Shown here: positions 41,183 through 50,419 of the stretch, in pieces
Layout: the number at the start of each line of letters is the position of its first letter
Position numbering within the stretch: the stretch's first letter is position 1
Assembly (NCBI RefSeq): GCF_946886895.1
Contig: NZ_CAMPJO010000011.1
Coordinates: 1 to 64,000 of the forward strand
DNA: 64,000 nt
Source: an uncultured Marinobacter sp.
GTDB taxonomy: Bacteria; Pseudomonadota; Gammaproteobacteria; Pseudomonadales; Oleiphilaceae
Reading direction: 5' to 3'
Position numbers and translations under genes: made by a program
Notes under the pieces: model-generated
What the model saw: the letters and a program-made list of their open reading frames with translations, nothing else
Database searches by the model: none
Told to the model about the DNA's origin: nothing

Positions 41183-41974
41183 CTATGGCTCCTCCCTTTT
41201 CAGGGCTGCCAGCATCTGCAGCTCCCTGGCTTTGGCGAGCCGCATGAAGTTCCGGTTCGCGGCCGTAATTGCGACGCTCAGGCCGAACCAGCCATTCAGA
41301 ATCTGCCGATGTATCAGGTAATACTTCAGGAACTTCACCGGAAACTCCACAAAAAGGCGGGCACTGGAAATTTTCCTGCCTTTCCCGGCCAGAAAGTGGG
41401 CCTGCTCGGTGGACAGTTGACAGTACTTGCTCTCCATCTGCTCCAGGGATATCAGGGTACGATGCAGAACATCCCCTTTCAGCTCCAGAACCTGTCCCTG
41501 CCTCACCTGAGGCCGGTCGTTGTTGCTGTGTTTCTCAGTCTTGATAGCGGCCATGGTGCGGTTATAGAGCCGCAGGATTTTCTTCGATTTGTCGTGCCGG
41601 AAGGGGTGCCGGGGGTCTGGCTGAGACAACACCCAGCGCATTCTGAAGCCTGCGACATCGGGAGCCACTGGTTCTGAAAACAGGGCCCTGATGTTGTTCA
41701 CCAGCTCGTCGGATAGCACTTCGTCCGCATCCAGATCCAGCACCCAGTCATTCCGACACAAACTCGCCGCATAGGCCTTCTGGCAGGCAAACCCTTGCCA
41801 GTCATGGTGCACCACCCGGGCACCGGCGGCCTCGGCAACCTCCCTGGTACGGTCCGTGCTGCCGGAGTCCACCACGATAATTTCATCGGCCCAGCCCTGA
41901 ACCCTGGCCAGGGATTCCGGCAGGCGAAGCTCTTCGTTGAGAGTAATGTAATACACCGACACTGGTACATTCAT
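41183..41974 (-). CDS. Glycosyltransferase family 2, WaaE/KdtX type
   Basis: A ~263-residue GT-A glycosyltransferase beginning VSVYYITLNEELRLPESLA. DD/DxD motifs: VVDSGSTDRT and DLDADEVLSDEL. This short family 2 type with the FRMRWVLSQPDPRHPFRHDKSKK segment resembles the LPS core beta-1,4-glucosyltransferase WaaE/LgtF group. I take ATG 41974; an upstream GTG at 42007 would add 11 residues. It faces the two family 4 genes tail to tail. Confidence 0.85.
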   Translation of the reverse strand: MNVPVSVYYITLNEELRLPESLARVQGWADEIIVVDSGSTDRTREVAEAAGARVVHHDWQGFACQKAYAASLCRNDWVLDLDADEVLSDELVNNIRALFSEPVAPDVAGFRMRWVLSQPDPRHPFRHDKSKKILRLYNRTMAAIKTEKHSNNDRPQVRQGQVLELKGDVLHRTLISLEQMESKYCQLSTEQAHFLAGKGRKISSARLFVEFPVKFLKYYLIHRQILNGWFGLSVAITAANRNFMRLAKARELQMLAALKREEP

Positions 41975-42162
41975 GGGTGTTTCCGATGACTCCTGCAGGA
42001 TGACCACGGCTGAATCCAGGATTCGAACTAGTCCGTATACCCGTTCGCTTCCTAACTGGCTAGACTATCAAGATTCTTTTACGAGATGTAACAAAGCCTT
42101 GAACGGTCATTCGTGACTGTAGCAAAGCGGCTGACGAAACGTTACTACCTGGCGCCCGCAAT

Positions 42163-44028
42163 ATGCCCCTGACACGCAAACAACCATACATCACCCTGGG
42201 TACTCGACTGAACTGGACGTCCTGGTTCATCTTCGCCAATGGCCTGCTTGCCATGCTGGTGGGGCTGCGTTACGTGTCGTGGATGACAGTCCCGGACACA
42301 GCAACCGCCGCCTATGTCTCCGTGCTCTACCCGGGGCAGTTCACGCTGCTCGCCTGGCTCGCAGGCTTACCTGCGCTGGCGGCCGCCTCGCTGATACCGG
42401 CGAGGGGCTGGCTGGCAGCCATTGCCGTTGTCTACGCCAGTATGGGAATTGCGCTGCTGGCCATTGATACCGTTGCCTACGCACTGTACCGCTTTCATCT
42501 CTCCAGTTTTATTCTGGAGCTGGCGGTCAGTGGCGGCACCGAAGTCTTCTCGTTCTCCCGGCAACTGTGGGGCACAGCCGCCGCGGTCTTTGCCGGCATT
42601 CTCCTCCTGGAGGCGTCCATAGCGGCACTGCTGTGGCGCTGGCGACCAGGGTCCCGCTGGCTCGGGGCAGGTTTTGCCCTGATGCTGGGCTCGCAGATCG
42701 GCGCCCATGGCTGGCATGCCTGGGCCGACGCCAACTACAACAGCCGCATTACCGGCATCACCCGTCATGTTCCACTGTATTACGCCGCCACCGCCAAACG
42801 CTTCATGAACGAGCATGGCCTGGTCGACCCGCAGACCGTGCGCGACAACCAGGCAGGCAGCGCCCTCACCCAAGTGGCAACCGATGGCCAACTGAACTAC
42901 CCGACGCAGCCACTGCAATGCTCCGAGCCGGATCGCAAGCTGAATGTTCTGATGATCGTGATCGACGGCGCCCGGTGGGACATGCTTGATCCGCGCTGGA
43001 TGCCTAACCTCTATGGGTTTGCAGAGAATAATCTGATTTTCCAGAAGCACTACAGTAACGGCAACGCCACCAAACCGGGCATTTTCACACTGTTCTATTC
43101 ACTCCCGGCCAGCTACTGGGATGCCTTTACCGCAGCCAAGACACCGCCGGTCACCATCACCCGCATGCAGCAACTGGGCTACCAGACCCGGGTGCTCGGT
43201 TCGGCTACTTTGGTTAGTCCGGCGTTTGATCAGAACGTCTTTGCCTCCATTCCGGACCTGCGCCTGGAAACACCCGGCGAACAGCCGTGGGACCGGGACA
43301 TCCGGATCACCGATGACTGGCTTGCGTTCACAGCATCGGGGCGGAACCCGGAACAACCCTTTTTCGGGTTTCTGTTTTACGATACGCCCCACAACCATAG
43401 GGTACCGGAGGATTATCCGGTCAAATTCCAGCCGTACTGGGAGTCTGTCAACAAACTGGAACTGGACCAGGATTTCAACCCGGAGCTGATCAAGAATAAC
43501 TACAAATCCACATTACACTTTGTGGACAACCAGATTGACCGGGTTCTGGATGATCTCCGGGCCAGGAACCTGCTGGACAACACCATCGTCATGATTACCG
43601 GGGATCACGGGCAGGAGTTTAACGAACATGGCATGAATTACTGGGGCCACGGCAGCAACTTCGGCCAGTATCAGCTCCGGGTGCCAATGGTGGTACACTG
43701 GCCCGGCAGAGGCGCCGGACGGATTGATTACCGTACGGAACACTTTGATGTAGCGCCGACCCTGATGCAGCAGGCGCTTGGCTGTGACACTGTACCATCC
43801 GCGACTTACGCCACCGGCAATGGCCTGTTCCAGCCCCGTGAACGAAAATGGAGTGTTGCTCACAGTTATATGGATTATGCGCTGCTACTGGACAATCTGA
43901 ACGTGGTGACCCGCGCTTCCGGGAACGTCGATGTAGTGAATTCGGAGCTGGAACCGGTCAGGCATTACACTCTCGACCCCAAGATTACCCTGAACGTACT
44001 GCAAGAACTTTCCAGATTCTATAAATAG
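42163..44028 (+). CDS. yejM: YejM/PbgA-like inner-membrane sulfatase-fold protein
   Basis: A 621-residue protein with five N-terminal transmembrane helices (DUF3413, residues ~15-190) and a periplasmic alkaline-phosphatase/sulfatase-fold domain from ~240. Fold motifs: NVLMIVIDGARWDML, NATKPGIFTLFYSLPASYW, ITGDHGQEFNEHGMNYWGHGSNF. In E. coli YejM (PbgA/LapC) senses periplasmic LPS and controls LpxC degradation via LapB. A sulfatase or phosphoethanolamine transferase is the alternative, but the DUF3413 part and position in an LPS locus favour the regulator. Confidence 0.85.
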   Translation: MPLTRKQPYITLGTRLNWTSWFIFANGLLAMLVGLRYVSWMTVPDTATAAYVSVLYPGQFTLLAWLAGLPALAAASLIPARGWLAAIAVVYASMGIALLAIDTVAYALYRFHLSSFILELAVSGGTEVFSFSRQLWGTAAAVFAGILLLEASIAALLWRWRPGSRWLGAGFALMLGSQIGAHGWHAWADANYNSRITGITRHVPLYYAATAKRFMNEHGLVDPQTVRDNQAGSALTQVATDGQLNYPTQPLQCSEPDRKLNVLMIVIDGARWDMLDPRWMPNLYGFAENNLIFQKHYSNGNATKPGIFTLFYSLPASYWDAFTAAKTPPVTITRMQQLGYQTRVLGSATLVSPAFDQNVFASIPDLRLETPGEQPWDRDIRITDDWLAFTASGRNPEQPFFGFLFYDTPHNHRVPEDYPVKFQPYWESVNKLELDQDFNPELIKNNYKSTLHFVDNQIDRVLDDLRARNLLDNTIVMITGDHGQEFNEHGMNYWGHGSNFGQYQLRVPMVVHWPGRGAGRIDYRTEHFDVAPTLMQQALGCDTVPSATYATGNGLFQPRERKWSVAHSYMDYALLLDNLNVVTRASGNVDVVNSELEPVRHYTLDPKITLNVLQELSRFYK

Positions 44029-44067
44029 CGATGCCGATCGGTGACGTCGGCGAAACCAGGCCAGGAT

Positions 44068-44895
44068 ATGAAATTATCTGTGATCATAAGCACCTACAAC
44101 TCGCCAGAGTGGCTCGAGAAGGTGCTGTGGGGGTACAGCGTCCAGACCCACCGTGAATTCGAAATCATCATGGCGGACGACGGTTCCACCGACGAAACCC
44201 GTCAGCTCATTGACCGGATGCGAACCGAAACCGGCCTGGACATCAGGCACGTCTGGCAGGAAGACAATGGTTTCCAGAAATGCCGGATACTCAACAAGGC
44301 GGTTCTCGAGGCGAGCGCCGACTACCTCGTGTTTACCGACGGTGACTGCATTCCGCGCCAGGACTTCCTCGAGGTGCATGCAACCGAGGCGCGCCCCGGT
44401 TACTACCTGTCCGGCGGCTACCACAAGCTGCCCATGGCCACCAGCAAGGCCATTACCCGGGAAGATATCATCGCTGGCCGCTGCTTTGATCTGACCTGGC
44501 TGAAAGCCCACGGCCTCAAAGCCAGCTACAAGAACAGCAAACTGACCGCTTCACGACGACAGGCCAGGCTGTTCAACGCCCTGACCCCGACCCGCTGCCG
44601 GTTCAAGGGCTCAAACGGCTCCGCCTGGAAACAGGATGTTCTGGCGGTGAATGGTTTCGACGAGACCATGGCGTACGGAGGCGAAGACCGGGAATTTGGC
44701 GTGCGGCTAGTGAACCTAGGAGTCAAGCCAAAACATGTTCGATATAATGCCGTTGTGATTCATCTGGATCACTCAAGGGGATATGTGGATCCCAACATAA
44801 TTGCAGCGAACAAGCAACACAGAATCAATAGCAAACAAAACCATGTTGTAAGAACTCATCATGGCATCGAATGCCATATCAAACCAACACATTAA
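44068..44895 (+). CDS. Glycosyltransferase family 2
   Basis: A ~275-residue GT-A enzyme: KLSVIISTYNSPEWLEKVLWG, MADDGSTDET, the FTDGDCIPRQDF metal site, then the C-terminal GGEDREFGVRLVNLG (galactosyltransferase-like GGEDxEF) with the catalytic base. Closest by pattern to core-region hexosyl/heptosyl enzymes. The last ~190 bases are much more AT-rich than the rest of the gene, so its 3' end coincides with the start of the low-GC stretch. GTG 44041 is an alternative start. Confidence 0.85.
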   Translation: MKLSVIISTYNSPEWLEKVLWGYSVQTHREFEIIMADDGSTDETRQLIDRMRTETGLDIRHVWQEDNGFQKCRILNKAVLEASADYLVFTDGDCIPRQDFLEVHATEARPGYYLSGGYHKLPMATSKAITREDIIAGRCFDLTWLKAHGLKASYKNSKLTASRRQARLFNALTPTRCRFKGSNGSAWKQDVLAVNGFDETMAYGGEDREFGVRLVNLGVKPKHVRYNAVVIHLDHSRGYVDPNIIAANKQHRINSKQNHVVRTHHGIECHIKPTH

Positions 44896-46238
44896 GCCTA
44901 GCTGATAATTGGATGCCTAACACCTCCCCCGCCTTTCAAAAGCTCAGAGACAAGATACCAAAAGCGACGCTATCATCAGCAATGTTTTTTTGCGTGATTC
45001 TTTTTATTCTTTTCAAACGGAGTTTCCGTGATATAGCTGACGTCGCTCTGATTTTATTAGTCATAGGAACTATAGTACATTGCTATAAAAATCCGTTAGT
45101 CGTCAAATCCGACCCTTATCCGAGACTATTTCTTATTTCTCTGACCGTACCGATTTTTTCATGGATTCATTCGTTAATACTTCCATATGATGAGCCAACC
45201 CAAAAATTTCCGGGTCACTTTGATCTATATTATCTATTTATATTTTGGTTTCTCGCCTACTGGATCAAAGGGGATGAGCAAAGAATCAAAATCGCACTCT
45301 ACACCTTCTGCTTCGCAATTCTATTAATGTTCTGGCTAGCAACAGATCACCCTTTTTCAGAGATAACCCTCGGAGTACAGGGCCAACGTGTATCATTTGG
45401 CCAAAGAAACGCCCAACATGCATCCCTGTTCTCCTGCTTTTCCCTCATTACGTCAGCCTTTCTCCTAGCTCATGAACTATGGAGTCGCAGCAAGCCTCGC
45501 CTTTTTCCTATGGCAATCTGTGCTTTTCTAACAATCTTGTTCAGTCTGTTTGTGATTATTACTCAATCCCGGCAGGTCTGGCTTGCTCTCATACTAATCG
45601 TTACAGTAGCCCCCTTACTTTATGCCCTATCAAATCCAGGTGCTACCCGCAGGAAAGCCGTGGCAATAAGCTATGTTTTTATTTTTTCACTATTAAGCGG
45701 AATATCCACCCTTGACATCATAGAAAGCCGTATTGGTAAAGAATGGAGTGTAATATCAAACGTAACCCAGCTACAACTTGAAGACGTGCCGGAAACCAGT
45801 GTTGGCTTACGGCTCATTTTTGCCGCAGAGGGTTTCAAGTGGTTTCAGATGCGACCAGTATTCGGATATGGCCCTGGCCTAGATGCAGAAGTTATTCAAT
45901 CATCAGAACACCTTTCGAAAAAGGCAAGGAACGAATTCACTCACTTGCATAACTCCCACATAAGCACTCTCATCTCTTATGGTTTGGCTGGCTCCACATT
46001 GGTCTACTTCGTCATGCTCTATCCGTTTTTTTCTATGGTTCGGAAAAGAAAAGAAGGTGACGGGTTATGGATGATCTTTGCCGGTTCAACGATGATCGCC
46101 TGGATGGCCATAAATTTTTTCGAATCTTTCTTTTTTATGTGGGATGGGGTGTATGTCTACACCGTCATGATGGCCATCCAATATAGCTTTTTCTTCAAAA
46201 ATAATTCACAAACCTCGGAAAAAACGTCCATTGAATAG
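44871..46238 (+). CDS. waaL: O-antigen ligase/polymerase family membrane protein
   Basis: A 455-residue polytopic membrane protein with 10 or more hydrophobic helices and the Wzy_C/O-antigen ligase signature in the large periplasmic loop (GQRNAQHASLFS; FGYGPGLDAEVIQSS; HLHNSHISTLISYGLAGS with the functional His). It joins polymer to lipid A core or polymerises it; one such gene and no flippase in view favours a WaaL-like ligase. The start is uncertain: ATG 44871 overlaps the preceding gene, ATG 44913 does not, and neither has a strong ribosome-binding site. AT-rich throughout. Confidence 0.82.
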   Translation: MPYQTNTLSLADNWMPNTSPAFQKLRDKIPKATLSSAMFFCVILFILFKRSFRDIADVALILLVIGTIVHCYKNPLVVKSDPYPRLFLISLTVPIFSWIHSLILPYDEPTQKFPGHFDLYYLFIFWFLAYWIKGDEQRIKIALYTFCFAILLMFWLATDHPFSEITLGVQGQRVSFGQRNAQHASLFSCFSLITSAFLLAHELWSRSKPRLFPMAICAFLTILFSLFVIITQSRQVWLALILIVTVAPLLYALSNPGATRRKAVAISYVFIFSLLSGISTLDIIESRIGKEWSVISNVTQLQLEDVPETSVGLRLIFAAEGFKWFQMRPVFGYGPGLDAEVIQSSEHLSKKARNEFTHLHNSHISTLISYGLAGSTLVYFVMLYPFFSMVRKRKEGDGLWMIFAGSTMIAWMAINFFESFFFMWDGVYVYTVMMAIQYSFFFKNNSQTSEKTSIE

Positions 46239-46910
46239 ATGCTTCTGAAATTCATAGGCTTTCCTCCAGAAGTTATAGGACTTGGTTTTAAGAAAAAACA
46301 TTCCTTTGCTTCCTTTCCAGCTATGCTCGAACCAGTGAATCAACACGGCCTCATCAGGACAATCAAAATCCAATGGCTCACCTTTATAGGGAAAGAATGT
46401 ATTCTCAGGAAGCAATACACACTCAACCTCATTATTAAACGACAATCCATCGATTACTTTAGTAAGGATATCCGGGCCAATAAAAAGCTCACTCCTCCAG
46501 ATGTCATCCTCATAAAAACTTGAAGCTCGCTTGAGCACAGTGGAATCCGGCTCACTGTAAATTACTGCAGTGCCGACTTTAGTAGAAGACTCATAACCAG
46601 CTACAAATTTATTTCCGTCGCACAACGGAAAAGGATCTTTCCTGATAGTCACATCGAGATCAAGATAGATTCCACCATACTGTCGAAGAATCTCGAGCCT
46701 CAAATAGTCAGAGACGAAAGCATATAACTTTCTGGAATAACACTCCCTGGAAAACGAATTACCCGCAATCAGTTTTCTGACAAGTTCATCCTTCTCTGTC
46801 CACAAACGAACTGTGTACCCCTGCTTCTTCCAATCATCAAGACAGGCGTGAGCTAAAGGTGGCATTCGTGGGCCAAGCCACACCGAGTGGATCGTTCGCA
46901 ACATATCCAT
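46206..46910 (-). CDS. GT32-type glycosyltransferase with DxD motif
   Basis: A 234-residue protein beginning IHSVWLGPRMPPLAHACLDDWKK. It carries YAFVSDYLRLEILRQYGGIYLDLDVTIRKD, the Och1/capsular-polysaccharide glycosyltransferase signature in which the DLD residues bind the sugar-nucleotide metal. Its 3' end overlaps the convergent waaL gene by 33 bases. Start shares one base with the preceding stop (TAATG). Low GC. Confidence 0.85.
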   Translation of the reverse strand: MDMLRTIHSVWLGPRMPPLAHACLDDWKKQGYTVRLWTEKDELVRKLIAGNSFSRECYSRKLYAFVSDYLRLEILRQYGGIYLDLDVTIRKDPFPLCDGNKFVAGYESSTKVGTAVIYSEPDSTVLKRASSFYEDDIWRSELFIGPDILTKVIDGLSFNNEVECVLLPENTFFPYKGEPLDFDCPDEAVLIHWFEHSWKGSKGMFFLKTKSYNFWRKAYEFQKHLFNGRFFRGL

Positions 46911-47680
46911 TACAACAAGCGCCCCATACGGAAACTCAGGTTATGCAAACTTCGCATCCATAAGTCCTTCATTTGTTTCAGCTTACGGTACACTGTGATA
47001 TTTAATGATCGTTCAGGGCGGCTATCTTCGTATCCAATCATGGACTCAAAGCGCGGATCGTTTTTCAGACAAGTGGGCCATACTCCGTACGATTCGACCC
47101 CGTGAATCCAAAACTGATCCATTTCGATATCTACTGGCTGGATCCATTTTTTCGCATGTCCTAGAAGCTTCGCTGCTCCGGAGGGTCTAATGAGGTACCC
47201 AGTTGTGCTTTTGTGACCTTTCTTAAACTTATAGATCGCCAGGCCCCCGTCCACAGAACAACACTTCAGCCAAGGCCTATTTTTCCTGCTTAGAGGCGGA
47301 AATAATCGGACGCACTCGTATCGATCAGGAATGCCAGAGCTCCCTTTCAAAAAGTCGCCGAACCGTTTCTGATCTATCAGCACGTCATCTTCAAGGACTA
47401 TCAGGGACTTGTTGGCTCGGACACATTGCTGCCACACAAGATAATGGCTGGCATAACACCCTAACTGCCCACTGGACATATCTTCCACCTCTTCCCGCAG
47501 GCGTGATCGGGCATCGTATTTTGAGAAAAGTTCGTGGCCCTCCACTCCTCTTACAGCGTCAAAAAAACGATACGTCACTCCTAAGTCAGATAGTTGCCGC
47601 TCGACACTTGCGCGCCTCTCTTTGGCATCCGGCAGGCTTATTACAATTACCTCAGGTGTCATAGTTTTATTCCAATGCAT
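46910..47680 (-). CDS. LPS glycosyltransferase family 25
   Basis: A 256-residue GT25 enzyme: VIVISLPDAKERRASVERQLSDLGV, FFDAVRG, GQLGCYASHYLVWQ, IVLEDDVLID (metal-binding EDD), and TTGYLIRPSGAAKLL with WIQPVDIEMDQFW. GT25 proteins such as LgtB/LpsA attach galactose or other sugars to LOS. Paralogous to the gene at 48624-49457. Start at 47680 is tentative; ATG 47662 is also possible. Confidence 0.88.
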   Translation of the reverse strand: MHWNKTMTPEVIVISLPDAKERRASVERQLSDLGVTYRFFDAVRGVEGHELFSKYDARSRLREEVEDMSSGQLGCYASHYLVWQQCVRANKSLIVLEDDVLIDQKRFGDFLKGSSGIPDRYECVRLFPPLSRKNRPWLKCCSVDGGLAIYKFKKGHKSTTGYLIRPSGAAKLLGHAKKWIQPVDIEMDQFWIHGVESYGVWPTCLKNDPRFESMIGYEDSRPERSLNITVYRKLKQMKDLWMRSLHNLSFRMGRLL

Positions 47681-47690
47681 TCATCCAGGA

Positions 47691-48623
47691 TTACCCTCTC
47701 GATCTCTCTCTGAGAAATCGCATTAATCTGGTGGTGGCTAGCTCCAAGCTATTAAGCAACTTATAGAGCTTATGGCTGCTCAGCGGATTGTATGTCCAAG
47801 GTTTGAACGGAGGTTCCGGTGAGCACGACAGAAACTCTTCTGCAACAGGAAGGGAGCGCTCGGACCGGTTTGTAAATCTCTCTGCCTCGACCTGACTCCA
47901 TATTTTGTAAGGATAGAACCCACAGTGCCTAGCCCTCTCTGCCAGACGCAGGCCCAGTGTCTTTGACTTACCTCTGTAGGCGGGGACTTCCGGCAACCAC
48001 ATTGCGAAAGGTGCACACATGTAGGCCATTCCCATGAACAACTCTTTCGCCTGACACTCATTCGCAGGCTCCGAGTCGACAAAACGCCAGCCACTCTCAA
48101 GCAGCCTCTTAGGGCTGAAAACTACCAAGTCTGAATAATAGACTCCTGCGCTCTGGCCGAGGTCATTGCGCAGGAAAAATTTTTCATCATTCATCGGCTC
48201 CGGATAACAGGGGCGCTTGTGTTCGTCGCTACCTCTAACAAAGCACGGATGCACAAAAGCCAGAGTAGGGTTGTCCCTCAAGACACCCCGAATAGCATCA
48301 ATATCGCTACCAAATATGGGCCTGACAACCTGAGTGTCATCCTGGAGAAAACAAATCAGGTCAAATTCATGCAGCAACTCAAGCGCACGCTGCATATTAT
48401 GATAAAGCCCTCCATGCTTATGCCCGCTTTTTTTTAGGGGCCGGAGAACCTCGTACTTCTCCCCTAGCTTGTCCAGAACATTGGCGGTTTCATGGTCCGT
48501 GCTGTCATCATCAAAAATATAAATTCTTGGAGCAGTACCCGAGGCCTCTATTGAACTGATACAATTTTCCAGGAATTTCCCCCGGTTAAATGAGAAAATG
48601 CAAAAGGCAAGCTCAGTATCCAT
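47691..48623 (-). CDS. Glycosyltransferase family 2-like protein
   Basis: A 310-residue GT-A type protein: ELAFCIFSFNRGKFLENCISSIEA, IFDDDSTDHET, LICFLQDDTQVVRP as the metal motif. The rest has no family-specific signature I recognise. ATG 48623 abuts the previous stop (TGA ATG), so it is translated from the same polycistron as the flanking GT25 genes. Confidence 0.75.
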   Translation of the reverse strand: MDTELAFCIFSFNRGKFLENCISSIEASGTAPRIYIFDDDSTDHETANVLDKLGEKYEVLRPLKKSGHKHGGLYHNMQRALELLHEFDLICFLQDDTQVVRPIFGSDIDAIRGVLRDNPTLAFVHPCFVRGSDEHKRPCYPEPMNDEKFFLRNDLGQSAGVYYSDLVVFSPKRLLESGWRFVDSEPANECQAKELFMGMAYMCAPFAMWLPEVPAYRGKSKTLGLRLAERARHCGFYPYKIWSQVEAERFTNRSERSLPVAEEFLSCSPEPPFKPWTYNPLSSHKLYKLLNSLELATTRLMRFLRERSRG

Positions 48624-49457
48624 TCAACGCCCCGAATAATCAGAGGAACTGTTCAGTCCCTCAAAAGACTGAGTCTTCAGGGGGCCAACCGAGTTCCTTA
48701 AGCGATATCTCATATTGTGTATTAATCTGCCAATTTTGAGGGCAGCATTATACGCACGCCACCTAAAGTACTGAGAGAAAGATCTCCGTGCTTTTTGATC
48801 CTCTCCCCAGGGCATGAAAGACACCTGACGCTTATCATGCGTGAGACATGGTGGATCCATGCCGTAGCATTCAACGCCATTAAGCCAGAAGTGATCCATT
48901 TGTCTGTCGACTGGCTCAAACCAGGTTTGGCAATACTTCAAAAATTTCTCTGCACCATCCGGTGTCAGATAGTATCCAGTTGCGCTAACGTGCCCCCGCA
49001 GAAATTTACCAATGGCCCAATGAGTGTGATGAAATGCCTGCCAATAGAACGGCTTGCTTGCCTTATTCTCAAACAGTCGTAAACACTGGACTGCCGACGG
49101 AAACACCGAAGAGTTACTCCATTCCACGAATTCCCGGAATCGATCCGCGTCAAAAATAGCATCATCCTCCACGACTATCATCGGTCTACCCGACTGAACG
49201 CACTCCTCCCAAAGGAGGTAATGGCTTTCAAAGCACCCCAACTGTCCCCAGGTAAGTGGCTTTGCACCAATCTTCCTGACTTGCGCGGGCTTATATCGCC
49301 CAAATTCACCCATTTTGTTTTTACCGTCAACGGCATCGAAGAACTCAAAATTAAGACCCATTTTGGCAAATTGCTGTCTTATCGAGCGCCGCCTGTCATC
49401 TGCACGAACCAAACTGATGACGCGGATAGAAACTCCTCTACCATCCACACACTTCAT
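48624..49457 (-). CDS. LPS glycosyltransferase family 25
   Basis: A 277-residue GT25 enzyme: IRVISLVRADDRRRSIRQQF, FFDAVDGKN, GQLGCFESHYLLWEEC, IVVEDDAIFDADRF, VSATGYYLTPDGAEKFL, WFEPVDRQMDHFWLNGVE. Clear paralogue of the 46910-47680 gene, with matching motif order over the whole length; one gap-free GT2-like gene lies between them. ATG 49457 overlaps the preceding stop (ATGA). Confidence 0.88.
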   Translation of the reverse strand: MKCVDGRGVSIRVISLVRADDRRRSIRQQFAKMGLNFEFFDAVDGKNKMGEFGRYKPAQVRKIGAKPLTWGQLGCFESHYLLWEECVQSGRPMIVVEDDAIFDADRFREFVEWSNSSVFPSAVQCLRLFENKASKPFYWQAFHHTHWAIGKFLRGHVSATGYYLTPDGAEKFLKYCQTWFEPVDRQMDHFWLNGVECYGMDPPCLTHDKRQVSFMPWGEDQKARRSFSQYFRWRAYNAALKIGRLIHNMRYRLRNSVGPLKTQSFEGLNSSSDYSGR

Positions 49458-50419
49458 TCGTCCTTCTCCGCAAGAATGGCCTTGATAGGTTCAATGTACA
49501 ACCGAGGATCCCAGTTCTCCCTTCCACTGGAATGCGAGTGGATTGTTATATAGTGTACGTCCGGATCCGCTAGCATTGTTTTCACTGCATCCACAACGTA
49601 CTCAGCGTCATGGGTATCGTATACATACCTAGTAAACGAAGGCTCGTACCACTCTACCGACTTGCTGTCGACATGATGCTCGAGAAAAGCCTTATAGTAG
49701 CCGAACTCTGACCAGCGCCTTGGAGGAAGTCTCAGAAGCTCCTGCCACCAATGGCCACCGCCTTGAGCTTCCAGGTATGCAAGAGCAGACCTTAGCGGCT
49801 TTCGGTGGAAGATAAAGGGGGTATCAAAATAGGTATTGGCTATCTTATTAGCATTCTTTACGCCTGCCGCAGACTCAGAAACACTGATCCAGTTTCTAAC
49901 CTTGCCGGTCAATAAGTTACGAGGCTTCCAGTCTGCAAAGCAACGCACCGCTTGCGCATTACTGAAATCAGAAATACTCGCCGAAGGAGTCACCACGATA
50001 TCCGAATCCAGAATAATGGCGATGTCACAGTCCAACTCACTTGCCAACTTCAGCTTGCAGAGCTGTTGGGTGTGCCACCCTGTATAAGACGGCCACTTTG
50101 GCCAAGATATTAACCGGTTGAGACTCCCTAAAAGTTTTGTGACTGTGCGCCCCAGTACACGAGACAAAATCTTTGCCTGCTTGCGACGGACTTCCACTTC
50201 TTCCGGGAGTACGTCCTTTGTGCTTAGTAGCTCAAGACCTTCGCGATCCCGGAACTCTTCAAACAAAGGCAAATCTTCAGTTTGCACGACAACATAGTGG
50301 GAAAGATTAGCCAAAGGAGAACTTTCAAGTGACGCCCGCATCAAACGAAAGTGCTCCCAATCCCCCGCCCAGGTTGGCGTAATAATTACTATCGACTCCG
50401 TTCCTGCGTCACTTATCAT
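49454..50419 (-). CDS. DUF6492-like putative glycosyltransferase
   Basis: A 321-residue protein starting VIITPTWAGDWEHFRLM. Contains WHTQQLCKLKLASELDCDIAIILDSDIVVTPS, a GT-A-like core with DSD as metal site. It ends in WYEPSFTRYVYDTHDAEYVVDAV. This resembles the DUF6492 group found in polysaccharide loci; no activity is proven. ATG 50419 overlaps the upstream stop by four bases. Lies inside the low-GC stretch. Confidence 0.7.
   Translation of the reverse strand: MISDAGTESIVIITPTWAGDWEHFRLMRASLESSPLANLSHYVVVQTEDLPLFEEFRDREGLELLSTKDVLPEEVEVRRKQAKILSRVLGRTVTKLLGSLNRLISWPKWPSYTGWHTQQLCKLKLASELDCDIAIILDSDIVVTPSASISDFSNAQAVRCFADWKPRNLLTGKVRNWISVSESAAGVKNANKIANTYFDTPFIFHRKPLRSALAYLEAQGGGHWWQELLRLPPRRWSEFGYYKAFLEHHVDSKSVEWYEPSFTRYVYDTHDAEYVVDAVKTMLADPDVHYITIHSHSSGRENWDPRLYIEPIKAILAEKDE

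Noticed and set aside
42005..42030. GTTCGAATCC-like string resembling a tRNA T-loop on the minus strand
   Set aside because: The flanking bases do not form a T-stem, and no acceptor, D or anticodon arm can be drawn in the 155-bp gap, so there is no tRNA. A tRNA-derived fragment cannot be excluded but is unsupported.
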